64,000 nucleotides of DNA from Acuticoccus sp965213555. GTDB lineage: Bacteria; Pseudomonadota; Alphaproteobacteria; Rhizobiales; Amorphaceae. Each line of letters opens with the position of its first letter. Position 1 is the first letter of the stretch. The stretch spans positions 2,542,001 through 2,606,000 of the forward strand of contig NZ_OZ243890.1 of the NCBI RefSeq assembly GCF_965213555.1. The letters are read 5' to 3'. The notes beneath the pieces were generated by a model. The model saw only the letters and a program-made list of their open reading frames with translations, was not told the DNA's origin and did no database searches. This document shows positions 34,626 through 43,384 of this stretch, piece by piece. Position numbers and translations under genes: made by a program.

Positions 34626-35378
34626 ATGGAAACGTCCTTCGGCTTCCGCACCGTGCCGGTCGAGGAGAAGCAGGGCCTCGTCAACCGCGTGTTCGACCGC
34701 GTGGCGAGCCGCTACGACCTGATGAACGACGCGATGTCCGGCGGACTGCACCGGGCGTGGAAGGACGCGATGGTGGCTTGGCTCGGCGCACCGCGGCGGC
34801 CGCGCACGGTCTACCGGGTGATCGACGTGGCGGGTGGCACCGGCGACGTCGCCTTCCGCGTCGCCCGCGGCATCGAGGTGCGCGGCGCCGTCACCGTGGC
34901 CGACATCAGCCCGGAGATGCTCGCCGTCGGGGCGCGGCGCGACGCGCGGCGGCTGCGGCCGACCACGCCGTGCCGCTTCGTGGCGGCCAACGCCGAGGCG
35001 CTTCCCCTCGAGGACCGTTCGCACGACGCCTACACGATCGCCTTCGGCATCCGCAACGTCGCCCGGCGCGACGTGGCGCTTGCCGAGGCGCACCGCGTGC
35101 TGCGGCGCGGCGGCCGCTTCCTGTGCCTGGAGTTCAGCCGTGTCGACGTGCCGGGGCTCGCCGCGCTCTACGACGCCTACTCGTTCCGTGCGATCCCTGC
35201 GATGGGCCGCGCCATCGCCGGCGACGCGGAGCCCTACCGCTACCTCGTCGAGTCCATCCGCACGTTCCCGAACCCGGGTCGCTTCGCCGCCGAGATCGAG
35301 CGCGCGGGGTTCGGCGCCGTGAAGGTGCGGCTCCTGTCCGGCGGCGTCGCGGCGATCCACTCCGCCTTCAAGCTCTGA
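34626..35378 (+). CDS. ubiE: Demethylmenaquinone/ubiquinone biosynthesis C-methyltransferase UbiE
   Basis: A 250-residue class I SAM methyltransferase for ring C-methylation in ubiquinone synthesis. Seen: TSFGFRTVPVEEKQGLVNRV at the start, VASRYDLMNDAMSGGLHRAW, the SAM motif DVAGGTGDVAFR, and AFGIRNVARRDVALAEAHRV, all UbiE hallmarks. It is followed after 10 nt by ubiB, so both quinone genes are co-transcribed. Confidence 0.95.
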   Translation: METSFGFRTVPVEEKQGLVNRVFDRVASRYDLMNDAMSGGLHRAWKDAMVAWLGAPRRPRTVYRVIDVAGGTGDVAFRVARGIEVRGAVTVADISPEMLAVGARRDARRLRPTTPCRFVAANAEALPLEDRSHDAYTIAFGIRNVARRDVALAEAHRVLRRGGRFLCLEFSRVDVPGLAALYDAYSFRAIPAMGRAIAGDAEPYRYLVESIRTFPNPGRFAAEIERAGFGAVKVRLLSGGVAAIHSAFKL

Positions 35379-35388
35379 CGGCGCGCGG

Positions 35389-36963
35389 ATGGCGCTGAAG
35401 CCCTACTGGCGCTTCCTGCGGGCGGGCGTCATCCTGGCGCGCGAGGGGGTGTTCGCCATCGTGCCCCTCGACGACGCGCCGCCCTCCGCGCGCCTCGCGG
35501 TGCGGCTCGCGCGCACCGTGGAGCGGCGCTCAGCGCGACGCGAGGACATGGCCGCGCGCCTGTCGAGGGCGCTCGATCGGCTGGGGCCCTCCTACATCAA
35601 GCTCGGCCAGTTCCTCGCCACGCGCGCCGACGTCGTGGGCGAGGAGGTCGCCGGCGAGCTTGCGGCCTTGCAGGACCAGGTGCCTCCCGTGCCCGATGCC
35701 GCGGCGCACCGCGCCATCGCCGAGGCGCTCGGCCGGCCCATCGCGGAGCTCTACACCGAGTTCGGCGAGTGCGTCGCCGCCGCCTCCATCGCCCAGGTCT
35801 ACCGCGCCCGCCTCACCGACCGCGACGGCACGCGAGACGTCGCCGTGAAGGTGCTGCGCCCCGGCGTCGCTCGCCGCTTCGAGAAGGACCTCGAGTCGTT
35901 CTACGTGGCCGCCCGCTTCCTGGAGCGGCACGTGCGCCGATCGCGGCGGCTGCGGCCAATCGCGGTGGTGGACACGCTCGCCGCGTCGGTGCGCTTCGAG
36001 ATGGACCTGCGCCTCGAGGCCGCTGCGATGTCGGAGATGGCGGAGAACACCCTGGAGGACCCGCGCTTCCGCGTCCCTCGCGTGGAGTGGTCGCGCACCG
36101 CGCGGACCGTGCTCACCATGGAGTGGATCAACGGCATCAAGCTGTCGCGTGTCGCCTCGCTCGCTGGCGCGGGGCACGACCTGCCTGAGCTCGGCCGGCA
36201 CGTCCTGCAGACCTTCCTGCGCCATGCCGTGCGCGACGGCTTCTTCCATGCCGACATGCACCAGGGGAACCTGTTCGCCGAGAGCGACGGGACGCTGGTC
36301 GCGGTGGACTACGGCATCACCGGCCGGCTGTCGCAGGAGGAACGCGGCTTCCTGGCGCAGATCCTGTACGGCTTCATCCGCCGCGACTACCGGCGCGTCG
36401 CCGAGGTGCACTTTCGCGCCGGCTACGTGCCGCAGGGCCAGGACGTCGACCTCTTCGCCCAGGCGCTGCGCGCGGTGGGCGAGCCGATCCGCGACGCGAC
36501 GGCTGCGGACATCTCCATGTCGCGGCTGCTCGCGCACCTCTTCGAGGTCACCGACCTCTTCGAGATGGCGACCCAACCGCAGCTCATCATGCTGCAGAAG
36601 ACCATGGTCGTGGTGGAGGGCGTGGCGCGCTCGCTCGACCCCGAGCTCGACATGTGGCGCGCCGCAGAGCCCGTGGTGCGCGACTGGATGGTGGCCGAGC
36701 TCGGGCCGAGCGCGACGCTCCGCCGGGCGCAGGAGGCCGCCGGCGCCATCGCCCGGGCGGCGCTCCAGGCGCCCGAGCTCGCCGAGCGCGTCGACCGCCT
36801 GTCGCGCGACCTCGAGGCGGCGCTGGAGCGCGGGCTGCCCCTGTCGCCGACGTCGGTGGAGACGCTCGGCAAGTACGCCGCGGGCCGCTCGGCGCTGCGC
36901 CTCGGCGCCATGTGGGTGGGCGCGCTCGCCCTCGTCGCCATCGCCTGGAGCGTCGTCGGCTGA
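35389..36963 (+). CDS. ubiB: Ubiquinone biosynthesis ATPase/kinase-like protein UbiB
   Basis: A 524-residue membrane-associated ADCK/UbiB protein, an ATPase needed for ubiquinone assembly. Seen: GPSYIKLGQFLATRADVVG (the KxGQ motif), AAASIAQVYRARL (the Ala-rich nucleotide loop), ADMHQGNLF (catalytic loop), VAVDYGITGRL (metal-binding DYG in place of DFG), and a C-terminal hydrophobic segment at about 500-522. In many relatives coaBC (dfp) and dut follow; here a ParA-type locus lies downstream instead. Confidence 0.95.
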   Translation: MALKPYWRFLRAGVILAREGVFAIVPLDDAPPSARLAVRLARTVERRSARREDMAARLSRALDRLGPSYIKLGQFLATRADVVGEEVAGELAALQDQVPPVPDAAAHRAIAEALGRPIAELYTEFGECVAAASIAQVYRARLTDRDGTRDVAVKVLRPGVARRFEKDLESFYVAARFLERHVRRSRRLRPIAVVDTLAASVRFEMDLRLEAAAMSEMAENTLEDPRFRVPRVEWSRTARTVLTMEWINGIKLSRVASLAGAGHDLPELGRHVLQTFLRHAVRDGFFHADMHQGNLFAESDGTLVAVDYGITGRLSQEERGFLAQILYGFIRRDYRRVAEVHFRAGYVPQGQDVDLFAQALRAVGEPIRDATAADISMSRLLAHLFEVTDLFEMATQPQLIMLQKTMVVVEGVARSLDPELDMWRAAEPVVRDWMVAELGPSATLRRAQEAAGAIARAALQAPELAERVDRLSRDLEAALERGLPLSPTSVETLGKYAAGRSALRLGAMWVGALALVAIAWSVVG

Positions 36964-37063
36964 CTGCCGCTTTGAGCTGGAAACCCTATTGCTTTCGTGG
37001 TCGAAATGAGGCCAACTTTGCACGACTGCGCGCCTTGCTTACGTCATGCAGGATGAGGGCTCC

Positions 37064-38812
37064 ATGGACTTCGACATCGTCACGAGTGTCCTTGAGTTTT
37101 TAAGCAAGACCGCGGGTGAGCAGAGAGCCGTTCCGTTGCTCATGAGCCTTGTGCTTGGTCTCGTATTTGCATTGAGATACACGGTCCAAACTGCGAAGGA
37201 GAACAAGCATCTACAGGCTGAGTTGAAAGTTTCACAGGGTTATGCTGAGGGTCTACAGGCACAGCACAAGCTGGCTGGTCAGGCTGTTAACGAAAGACAG
37301 AGACAACTTGAAGAATATCAACATAAGGCAAGTCAGCTACGGGACGACCTGACTGCGGCAAACGCCGCTGCTCGCAGCTACTCCGAACAGCTCGCGCGCT
37401 ACGAGCACGACCATCACTACCTGAAGGCCAAGCTCGACAACTTCGACCGGCTCGTCGACCGACACAAGGAGCAGGCGGCCGAACTAGAGGCAAAGATCGA
37501 AGAGTCCGACGCATTGGCGAGGAACCAGCGGTTCCAGCTCTCCGGCGCCAAGACCGACCTCGAGCACGCCAACCGCAGGATCGCCGAGCTGACCGCCGAG
37601 TTGCAGGCCGACGGCGCCGACGTGCGACGGCGGCTGGAGCAGCTGAGGGAGGAGAACGCCGGACTGCGCGAGCTCGACGAGGCTCGCGAGGCGCTGGAGC
37701 GTGAGCTCCGGCGCGAGCGGAGGGCTCGGGCCGACCTCGACGCCAAGGTCGGCGAGGCCGACCCGGACCGCACCGCCGCGCTCGAGACCGAGGTGGCGAC
37801 GCTGCGCCGGGAGCTGACCAGTCAACGTCCAGGCGACGCCCTCGACGACGTCCTTGCCGGTCTCAGCGGGGAGGGGCACGAGAGCGACGTGTGGACCCGC
37901 ATGCCGATCAAGCGGCCGGCGAACTACGCCGAGCGCCTGATGGCGTCCAAGCCGATCATGATGATCGGCAACCTTAAAGGCGGCGTCGGCAAGACGACGC
38001 TCGCGGCGAACCTTGCGGCGCACTACCACGAGCGCGGCGAACGCGTGCTGCTCATCGACCTCGACTATCAAGGCTCGCTCAGCGCCATGACCATCGACGA
38101 GGACCGCAAGCAGGCCTCGCCACAGGTCAAGAACCTGTTCCTCGGCAGGGAGGTCCGGCCGTTCACGCTCAAGGGACGCGCGTCGTCCGCGGTCATCGAC
38201 TGCTACTACGAGTTCGCCGACCTCGAGACGATCCTGCTCCTCGAGTGGCTCGCGAACCGGCACAGCACCGACGTGCGGTTCCGTCTGGCGCAGTACCTGC
38301 TGCAGCCGGCGATCCAGGAGCGCTACGACCGCATCATCCTCGACACGGCGCCGCGGGTCTCGCTGGCGTTCGTCAACGCTTTCTGCGCCGCGACGCACCT
38401 CGTCATCCCGACGCGCCTCGACGTCCTGTCGGCCGAGACCGTCGAGAGCTTCCTGCGCAAGAAGAGCGAGCTCATGGCATTGCGCTGCCGTCCGGCCGCG
38501 CCGACCCGCATGCGTTCTGACAGCTGCTATTTGCAGTACCAGGTGGTCGGCACCATGAAGCGCTACGACACGCCGACCCTGTCGGGGGGAGAGCGCGAGG
38601 CCATCGAGCGCGTCCAGGACGCGCTGAAGCGCGACGAGGCCTCGCCGGATCACTTCGTGACCGACGCCTACGTCCCCACCCGCGCGAGCTTCTCCAAGGA
38701 GGCGGGCTTCGACATCGCCTACTTCAAGGATCCGGAGGCTCGCCTCATCATCGATCGCCTCGCCGAGCGGCTCGAGGCCTTCGCCCCGTCCCGTTGGAGG
38801 CTTGCTGCATGA
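37064..38812 (+). CDS. Membrane-anchored coiled-coil ParA/MinD-type ATPase
   Basis: A 582-residue protein with an unusual layout. Residues about 23-41 are a transmembrane helix, about 45-255 a long charged coiled coil, and from about 295 a ParA/MinD P-loop domain. Seen: deviant Walker A KGGVGKTT (305-312) after MMIGNL, the A' motif LLIDLDYQGSLS (329-340), Walker B RIILDTAP (423-430), and a LVIPTRLDVLSAETVESFL segment typical of ParA. The ATG at 37064 follows AGGATGAGG and is preferred to 37046. The first 270 nt are clearly poorer in GC than the flanks. The next gene overlaps by 4 nt. ParA-type ATPases position DNA or protein cargo; the fixed membrane anchor and coil suggest a scaffold-like version. 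The cargo is unknown, and phage, plasmid or defence origin cannot be excluded. Confidence 0.85.
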   Translation: MDFDIVTSVLEFLSKTAGEQRAVPLLMSLVLGLVFALRYTVQTAKENKHLQAELKVSQGYAEGLQAQHKLAGQAVNERQRQLEEYQHKASQLRDDLTAANAAARSYSEQLARYEHDHHYLKAKLDNFDRLVDRHKEQAAELEAKIEESDALARNQRFQLSGAKTDLEHANRRIAELTAELQADGADVRRRLEQLREENAGLRELDEAREALERELRRERRARADLDAKVGEADPDRTAALETEVATLRRELTSQRPGDALDDVLAGLSGEGHESDVWTRMPIKRPANYAERLMASKPIMMIGNLKGGVGKTTLAANLAAHYHERGERVLLIDLDYQGSLSAMTIDEDRKQASPQVKNLFLGREVRPFTLKGRASSAVIDCYYEFADLETILLLEWLANRHSTDVRFRLAQYLLQPAIQERYDRIILDTAPRVSLAFVNAFCAATHLVIPTRLDVLSAETVESFLRKKSELMALRCRPAAPTRMRSDSCYLQYQVVGTMKRYDTPTLSGGEREAIERVQDALKRDEASPDHFVTDAYVPTRASFSKEAGFDIAYFKDPEARLIIDRLAERLEAFAPSRWRLAA

Positions 38813-39453
38813 ACACGACCGCGTTTGCCCGCATGATCGCCAAGCAGGGCGTCGTCGTTGGCCTCAGCGGCAACGACCGCCTCGCCAGCGTGCTCGCGGA
38901 GATCGGCCGCCACTTCGCGAACAAGACCGGCATGGTCGCCAAGCACCTGCCGGCGACCCAGGGCGCGGCGAAGGGGCGGAACCACTCCGACGTCGTCGAG
39001 CTGCTTCGCGCGACCGCCGACGTGCACCGAACGGCCTCGGCGAAGTCCACGGCGGCGACCGCAACGGAGGCCGTCGCCGACGCGCTGGCGCGGTCCGAGG
39101 AGCGGACGGTGACCGCGGCACTGGCGTCGTGGTCGGCACCGCCGCAGATGGCGTCGCCGCCGGCGAAACAAGGCGCGGCGAGCTCGAAGTCGGTCGCCGA
39201 ACCCACCGAACTCGTCGTCAGGCGCTACGTGGAGCGCCTGCGCGCGCAGCCCGCGTCGGCCTCGCTCGGGACGGTCGACCAGATCGCCAAGGACAAGGCG
39301 GTGAAGCTGCCGCAGCTGACCGCCATCATCGAGCAGGTCACCGGGCGTACCCCGCCGAAGCGGACCAAGGGCAAGCACGTGGAGGCGTTGCGGCGCTACT
39401 TCGTCGGCCAGCGCGCGATGGACGAGAAGGACGAGGCGTTCGCGCGGCGCTGA
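38809..39453 (+). CDS. Unknown protein coupled to the ParA-type ATPase, with a SAP-like C-terminal motif
   Basis: A 214-residue protein I do not recognise. Its ATG is in a 4-nt overlap with the ATPase stop and has GGAGG 8 nt upstream. Three parts are visible: an N-terminal helical part (about 1-70), an Ala/Ser/Thr-rich linker (about 70-130, probably flexible), and a C-terminal helical motif (about 150-205) reading KLPQLTAIIEQVTGR ... KGKHVEALRRYF. That motif resembles SAP-like modules and is echoed in the protein encoded at 39678. ParA-type ATPases usually have a small adaptor gene beside them, and this one fits that place, but the role is inferred. No Cys pairs, signal peptide or membrane helix are seen. 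Confidence 0.75.
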   Translation: MNTTAFARMIAKQGVVVGLSGNDRLASVLAEIGRHFANKTGMVAKHLPATQGAAKGRNHSDVVELLRATADVHRTASAKSTAATATEAVADALARSEERTVTAALASWSAPPQMASPPAKQGAASSKSVAEPTELVVRRYVERLRAQPASASLGTVDQIAKDKAVKLPQLTAIIEQVTGRTPPKRTKGKHVEALRRYFVGQRAMDEKDEAFARR

Positions 39454-39677
39454 GAACTTTAAGCGAGCCGCACAGGACGGCCGCCGCGGGCCTCGCGGTG
39501 AAGGTTTGGCCAGTCCTCGCAACCCATCTCCGGCTGAGCAGGGCGTGATCCCTCACCAGACGGTACGATCGACGACGGTCGCGGCCGGCGTTTAGCTCCT
39601 GTCAACCCTTTGCGACGACAGTCCCCACGTCCGGTGACGTCCGTCGACGCGCCGATCTCCATCGTGAGGCGATGACT

Positions 39678-40259
39678 ATGTGGTTCTTCACCGAGTTCTT
39701 CGAGCGCTACTCACGCAACCTCGCGCGCTCGATCAAGCGGATGACGGCCATGGAGGCGGATGCCAACCGCAACGTGGTCGCGCGGGTCGGCATCCGGCGC
39801 GACGGGGCGAACGGCCTCATCCTGCCCGAGCGCTCGCTGTGCGTGCCTGCCCCCGTGACCACGCCGTCGCGGGGGCAGGTGGCGGCTTCCAGGATCGACG
39901 AGGCGGGCGACAACACCGCCGGCGAGGCGGGGCGGGCGCTCAGGGACGCGGGGGCCGGAGAGGTTGCGAGCGCCTTGAACGCGCTCGACGCGATGCCCCA
40001 GGGCGTGCGCGGCGAGGTCGTCCTGAAGTACATTGCAGCGCTCGGCGGCGCTGGGCCGCGGCAGGCGGCCGAGCTCCTGGAGAAGCTGCGCAAGGACAAG
40101 AAGGTGCGTGTGGCCGAGCTGCAGCTGATCGCGGCCGACCTCCTGGGTGAAGACGTCACCATCCGCCGGAAGGCCGACCACATGGAGGCGCTGCGCCGCC
40201 GGCTCGCGCCCGCGGAGCCGCGCCGCGAGCCGGCACCGATGGTGATGCACGCGCACTGA
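39678..40259 (+). CDS. Unknown protein with the same C-terminal motif, third gene of the ParA locus
   Basis: A 193-residue protein of unknown function. It begins MWFFTEFFERYSRNLARSIK, an aromatic amphipathic helix that could touch a membrane, then a Pro/Gly-rich stretch and a helical C-terminal half. The end, ELLEKLRKDKKVRVAELQ ... KADHMEALRRRL, aligns by eye with the end of the 214-residue protein (KLPQLTAIIEQ ... KGKHVEALRRYF). An ATG at 39672 is also in frame, but GAGG at 39666-39669 is better spaced for 39678. A 224-nt gap separates it from the partner gene, so it may have its own promoter; I could not place one. It could be the cargo or a second adaptor. Confidence 0.7.
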   Translation: MWFFTEFFERYSRNLARSIKRMTAMEADANRNVVARVGIRRDGANGLILPERSLCVPAPVTTPSRGQVAASRIDEAGDNTAGEAGRALRDAGAGEVASALNALDAMPQGVRGEVVLKYIAALGGAGPRQAAELLEKLRKDKKVRVAELQLIAADLLGEDVTIRRKADHMEALRRRLAPAEPRREPAPMVMHAH

Positions 40260-40356
40260 GGTTGACCGCCCGCCGGCCATTCACAGGGCCGTCGCAAACC
40301 GTCTATGACGAGCGCGACGGGAGGCTGACGCTCCCACGACACACACGGGAGCACCT

Positions 40357-41376
40357 ATGCGCGTCTACTACGACCGCGACGCCGACATCAGCCTCATCAA
40401 GGGCCGCAAGGTCGCCGTCGTCGGCTACGGCAGCCAAGGGCACGCCCACGCGCTGAACCTTCGCGACTCGGGGTGCACCGACGTCAGGGTGGCGCTGCGG
40501 CCGGGGTCGGGCTCGGCCCGCAAGGCGGAGGCGGAGGGGATCACCGTCATGTCGGTGCCGGACGCCGGCGCCTGGGCGGATGTCGTGATGCTCCTGACGC
40601 CCGACGAGCTTCAGTCGGACATCTACACGGGTGAGCTCGCCGGCACCATGAGGGACGGCGCGGCGCTGATGTTCGCCCACGGCCTCAACGTGCACTTCAA
40701 CCTCATCGAGCCGCGCGCCGACCTCGACGTCCTGATGGTCGCGCCGAAGGGGCCGGGCCACACCGTCCGGTCCGAGTACCAGCGCGGCGGCGGCGTGCCG
40801 TGCCTCCTTGCCATCGCCCAGGACGCCTCGGGCAACGCCCACGACCTCGGCCTCGCCTACGCCTCCGCCATCGGCGGTGGTCGCGCCGGGATCATCGAGA
40901 CGAGCTTCAAGGAGGAGTGCGAGACCGACCTCTTCGGCGAGCAGGTCGTGCTGTGCGGCGGCTTGGTCGAGCTCATCCGCGCCGGCTTCGAGACGCTGGT
41001 AGAGGCGGGCTACTCGCCGGAGATGGCGTACTTCGAGTGCCTACACGAGGTGAAGCTCATCGTCGACCTCATCTACGAGGGCGGCATCGCCAACATGAAC
41101 TACTCGATCTCCAACACCGCCGAGTACGGCGAGTACGTCACCGGGCCGCGCATCATCACGGACGAGACGAGGGCCGAGATGCGCCGCGTCCTCGCCGACA
41201 TCCAGTCGGGCCGCTTCGCGCGGGACTGGATGCTGGAGAACAGGGTCAATCAGAGCTCGTTCAAGGCGACGCGCGCCAGGAACAACGCCCACCCCATCGA
41301 GGCGGTGGGGGCGGACTTGCGCGCGATGATGCCATGGATCCGCGAGAAGGCGCTGGTGGACAAGGAGCGCAACTGA
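40357..41376 (+). CDS. ilvC: Ketol-acid reductoisomerase
   Basis: A 339-residue class I KARI, the NADPH- and Mg-dependent second enzyme of valine and isoleucine synthesis. Seen: VAVVGYGSQGHAHALNLRDS (dinucleotide site), VAPKGPGHTVRSEY, the ETDLFGEQ metal-ligand segment, and ECLHEVKLIVDLIYEGG. Length is normal. The ATG follows GGGAGCACCT. I saw no leader peptide or T-box upstream in the 97-nt gap. Confidence 0.97.
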   Translation: MRVYYDRDADISLIKGRKVAVVGYGSQGHAHALNLRDSGCTDVRVALRPGSGSARKAEAEGITVMSVPDAGAWADVVMLLTPDELQSDIYTGELAGTMRDGAALMFAHGLNVHFNLIEPRADLDVLMVAPKGPGHTVRSEYQRGGGVPCLLAIAQDASGNAHDLGLAYASAIGGGRAGIIETSFKEECETDLFGEQVVLCGGLVELIRAGFETLVEAGYSPEMAYFECLHEVKLIVDLIYEGGIANMNYSISNTAEYGEYVTGPRIITDETRAEMRRVLADIQSGRFARDWMLENRVNQSSFKATRARNNAHPIEAVGADLRAMMPWIREKALVDKERN

Positions 41377-41389
41377 GCGCTGCCCCGCT

Positions 41390-41415
41390 CCGGCGCCCAG
41401 CGGCTCGAGCGCCGG
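41390..41415 (+). terminator. Possible terminator after ilvC
   Basis: CCGGCGC (41390-41396) pairs with GCGCCGG (41409-41415) across a 12-nt loop, 13 nt past the ilvC stop. No T-run follows. Confidence 0.4.
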
Positions 41416-41541
41416 TCGGGCGCCATCAAGTTAAACCTCTCATGGCACGGTTCGGTACCTGCAACCGCCGTACTTTTGCCTCAATGTCGTCGCCACCATG
41501 GCATGGGCCGCTTTTCGGCCCGACTGGTGACGAGGCAATTT

Positions 41542-42729
41542 ATGAGACTGTTGTTTTCCGCGGCGCTGATCAGCGTCGCGTCGCTCGCCCATGCGCAGGT
41601 CATGACCATGGAGCAGGACACAGACCGCTACGGCAGCGACTACCGCATCTTCGCGCTCGATCGCAGCGACCCGACCCTGTGCCGGCAGGCTTGTGCCGAT
41701 GATGCACGCTGCGGCGCCTACACCTACGGCGCACCGCCGCGCTGGGGGCCGACGGCGAAGTGCTGGCTGAAGCAAGGCCGGCCAGCTCGGCAGGCTGGCA
41801 GTGAGGCGCTGACCAGCGGCATCAAGGTCACGATCCCGAACCCGATCCCTTGGCAGGTGACGGCGGAGTGGAGCACCAACCGGCCGGGGCGCGACTATCG
41901 AAACGTCGCCGTGTCTCATGGTAACGCGCGGGCATGTCAGACGCTCTGCGCGGGCGAGGGCGCATGCGTGGCCTACACCTACGTGCCGCCGGGCGTGCAG
42001 GGACGGGAGGCGCGCTGCTGGCTGAAGTCGTCCGCCCCGGCGAAGCGCAGCGAGGCTGGCAGGGTTTCCGGGGTGCGGCGCAGCTACGAGGACTACGAAC
42101 GCACCGCCACTGTCGAAAGCGATGAGTGCGGCCCTGGATGGCTTCCGCTGGGCGGAACGTTCAACGGGCCGTTCCGCCAGGTCTGCCTTCGCCACGATGC
42201 CTGCTACCGACTGAAGGTGCAGGACCAGCGCTGGTGCGATCAGCGGATGGTGAGCGAGATGGCCGCCATCTGCAACCGCCAGGCTTGGTACAACGCGCCG
42301 ACGTGCAGGTTCCGCGCGGCGATCTACGAGGAGGCGATCACCTCCACCTACGGGGCCGCGTCGTACCGTGGCGCACCGCAGGGGAACATCATCACGGTGC
42401 AGCGCAAGCGCATCAACGACACCTTCAGCGACGATGAGGTGGAGTACTGCGTCACGGTGCGCAATCCGAGCGCGATTACGCAGGAGTACGACTTACGGCT
42501 CTACACGTCTGACAACAAGCTGGTCGACACCGAGCCCGACACCCACGAGTTCAACGTGCAGGCCGGCGGGCAGGCCCGCCGCTGCGTGGGAACGAACTTC
42601 TCGCCGACGTGGTCGATCAGCGATCTGTCGCGCACGGTGATCATCATCTTGCGTGCCGACACGCCCGACAGCTTCCGCTTCTGGAACGACATGGCCCATG
42701 TCGCCGTGTGGACCGGCCCCGGGCGGTAG
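41542..42729 (+). CDS. Secreted two-PAN-domain protein with a phospholipase A2-like domain
   Basis: A 395-residue exported protein. The signal peptide is about residues 1-19 (SLAHAQ cleavage). Two PAN/apple repeats follow (about 23-95 and 105-180), each with paired cysteines and an AYTY motif (CGAYTYG, CVAYTYV) and a CWLK ending. From about 195 there is a phospholipase A2-like segment: CLRHDAC at 215-221, the C-x-x-H-D-x-C active-site motif, then YRLKVQDQRWCDQRMVSEM and further cysteines. The last 110 residues look like a beta-rich domain. PAN domains bind sugars or proteins, so the protein may be targeted to a surface. The ATG at 41542 follows GAGG. Lipase activity is inferred from the motif only. 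Confidence 0.8.
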   Translation: MRLLFSAALISVASLAHAQVMTMEQDTDRYGSDYRIFALDRSDPTLCRQACADDARCGAYTYGAPPRWGPTAKCWLKQGRPARQAGSEALTSGIKVTIPNPIPWQVTAEWSTNRPGRDYRNVAVSHGNARACQTLCAGEGACVAYTYVPPGVQGREARCWLKSSAPAKRSEAGRVSGVRRSYEDYERTATVESDECGPGWLPLGGTFNGPFRQVCLRHDACYRLKVQDQRWCDQRMVSEMAAICNRQAWYNAPTCRFRAAIYEEAITSTYGAASYRGAPQGNIITVQRKRINDTFSDDEVEYCVTVRNPSAITQEYDLRLYTSDNKLVDTEPDTHEFNVQAGGQARRCVGTNFSPTWSISDLSRTVIIILRADTPDSFRFWNDMAHVAVWTGPGR

Positions 42730-42861
42730 CCGCCGGGACAGCGGGCGCACGCAGCGGACCGACGCAGGATCCTGCCGTGGAGCTGTGAGCGGAGGCTGGT
42801 GAGCGATGAGCGCTCGCCCGCGCTCGAGCGCCCGCCGCTGGCGCCGACGGGACCCTCGGCG

Positions 42862-43350
42862 TCAGTCCGCGCGCTGCAGGGTCAGGCGCTCGCGCTTGCG
42901 GCCCCCCTCGGTGTTCTCGCCCTCGCCGCGGCGGACCAGCACAAGGCCGCCCCGGCGGTTGGCGCGCATCCGCGCCGTCTGCGGACCGTCCTCGGTCTCG
43001 TAGGCGAGGCTGTAGGTGCCCTCGCGCCGGCCGGGCGTCGCGAACGCCAGGGCGAGCGCGCATGTTTCGTCGGCGCACCCCTCGTAAAGGCGTACGGCGT
43101 AGCCTTCGGGCACGAACGTGCCGTCGTCGAGGACGCGGTGGCACTGGTGGCGTACGGTGGCCCGTACGATGGTGCGGTCGGCGGCATTCGGCACGGAGTT
43201 CGCAGCTGCGTCAGCGCCGGAGGCTCGGAAGTCGGCCTCGGCGCCGAACTCGCCGGGCGCGCAGGCCTCCTGCGCGGCGAGCGGCCCGGCGAGCAGAACG
43301 GAGCCGAGGACGGTGAGGGTCAGCGTCAGGGTCGGCGCGAAGGTCGTCAT
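42862..43350 (-). CDS. Secreted hypothetical protein
   Basis: A 162-residue protein I do not recognise. It has a hydrophobic signal sequence (about residues 8-26, ending PLAAQ) and four cysteines that could form two disulfides (ACAPGEF, RHQCHRV, EGCADETCALALAF). A good GGAGG lies 7 nt before the ATG at 43350, which supports a real gene. The C-terminal third is rich in Arg and Gly. It is transcribed away from dinB and toward the PAN/PLA2 gene. Confidence 0.65.
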   Translation of the reverse strand: MTTFAPTLTLTLTVLGSVLLAGPLAAQEACAPGEFGAEADFRASGADAAANSVPNAADRTIVRATVRHQCHRVLDDGTFVPEGYAVRLYEGCADETCALALAFATPGRREGTYSLAYETEDGPQTARMRANRRGGLVLVRRGEGENTEGGRKRERLTLQRAD

Positions 43351-43384
43351 GGGATGCCTCCGATGGAGCGGTTCGGGGTCGGAC

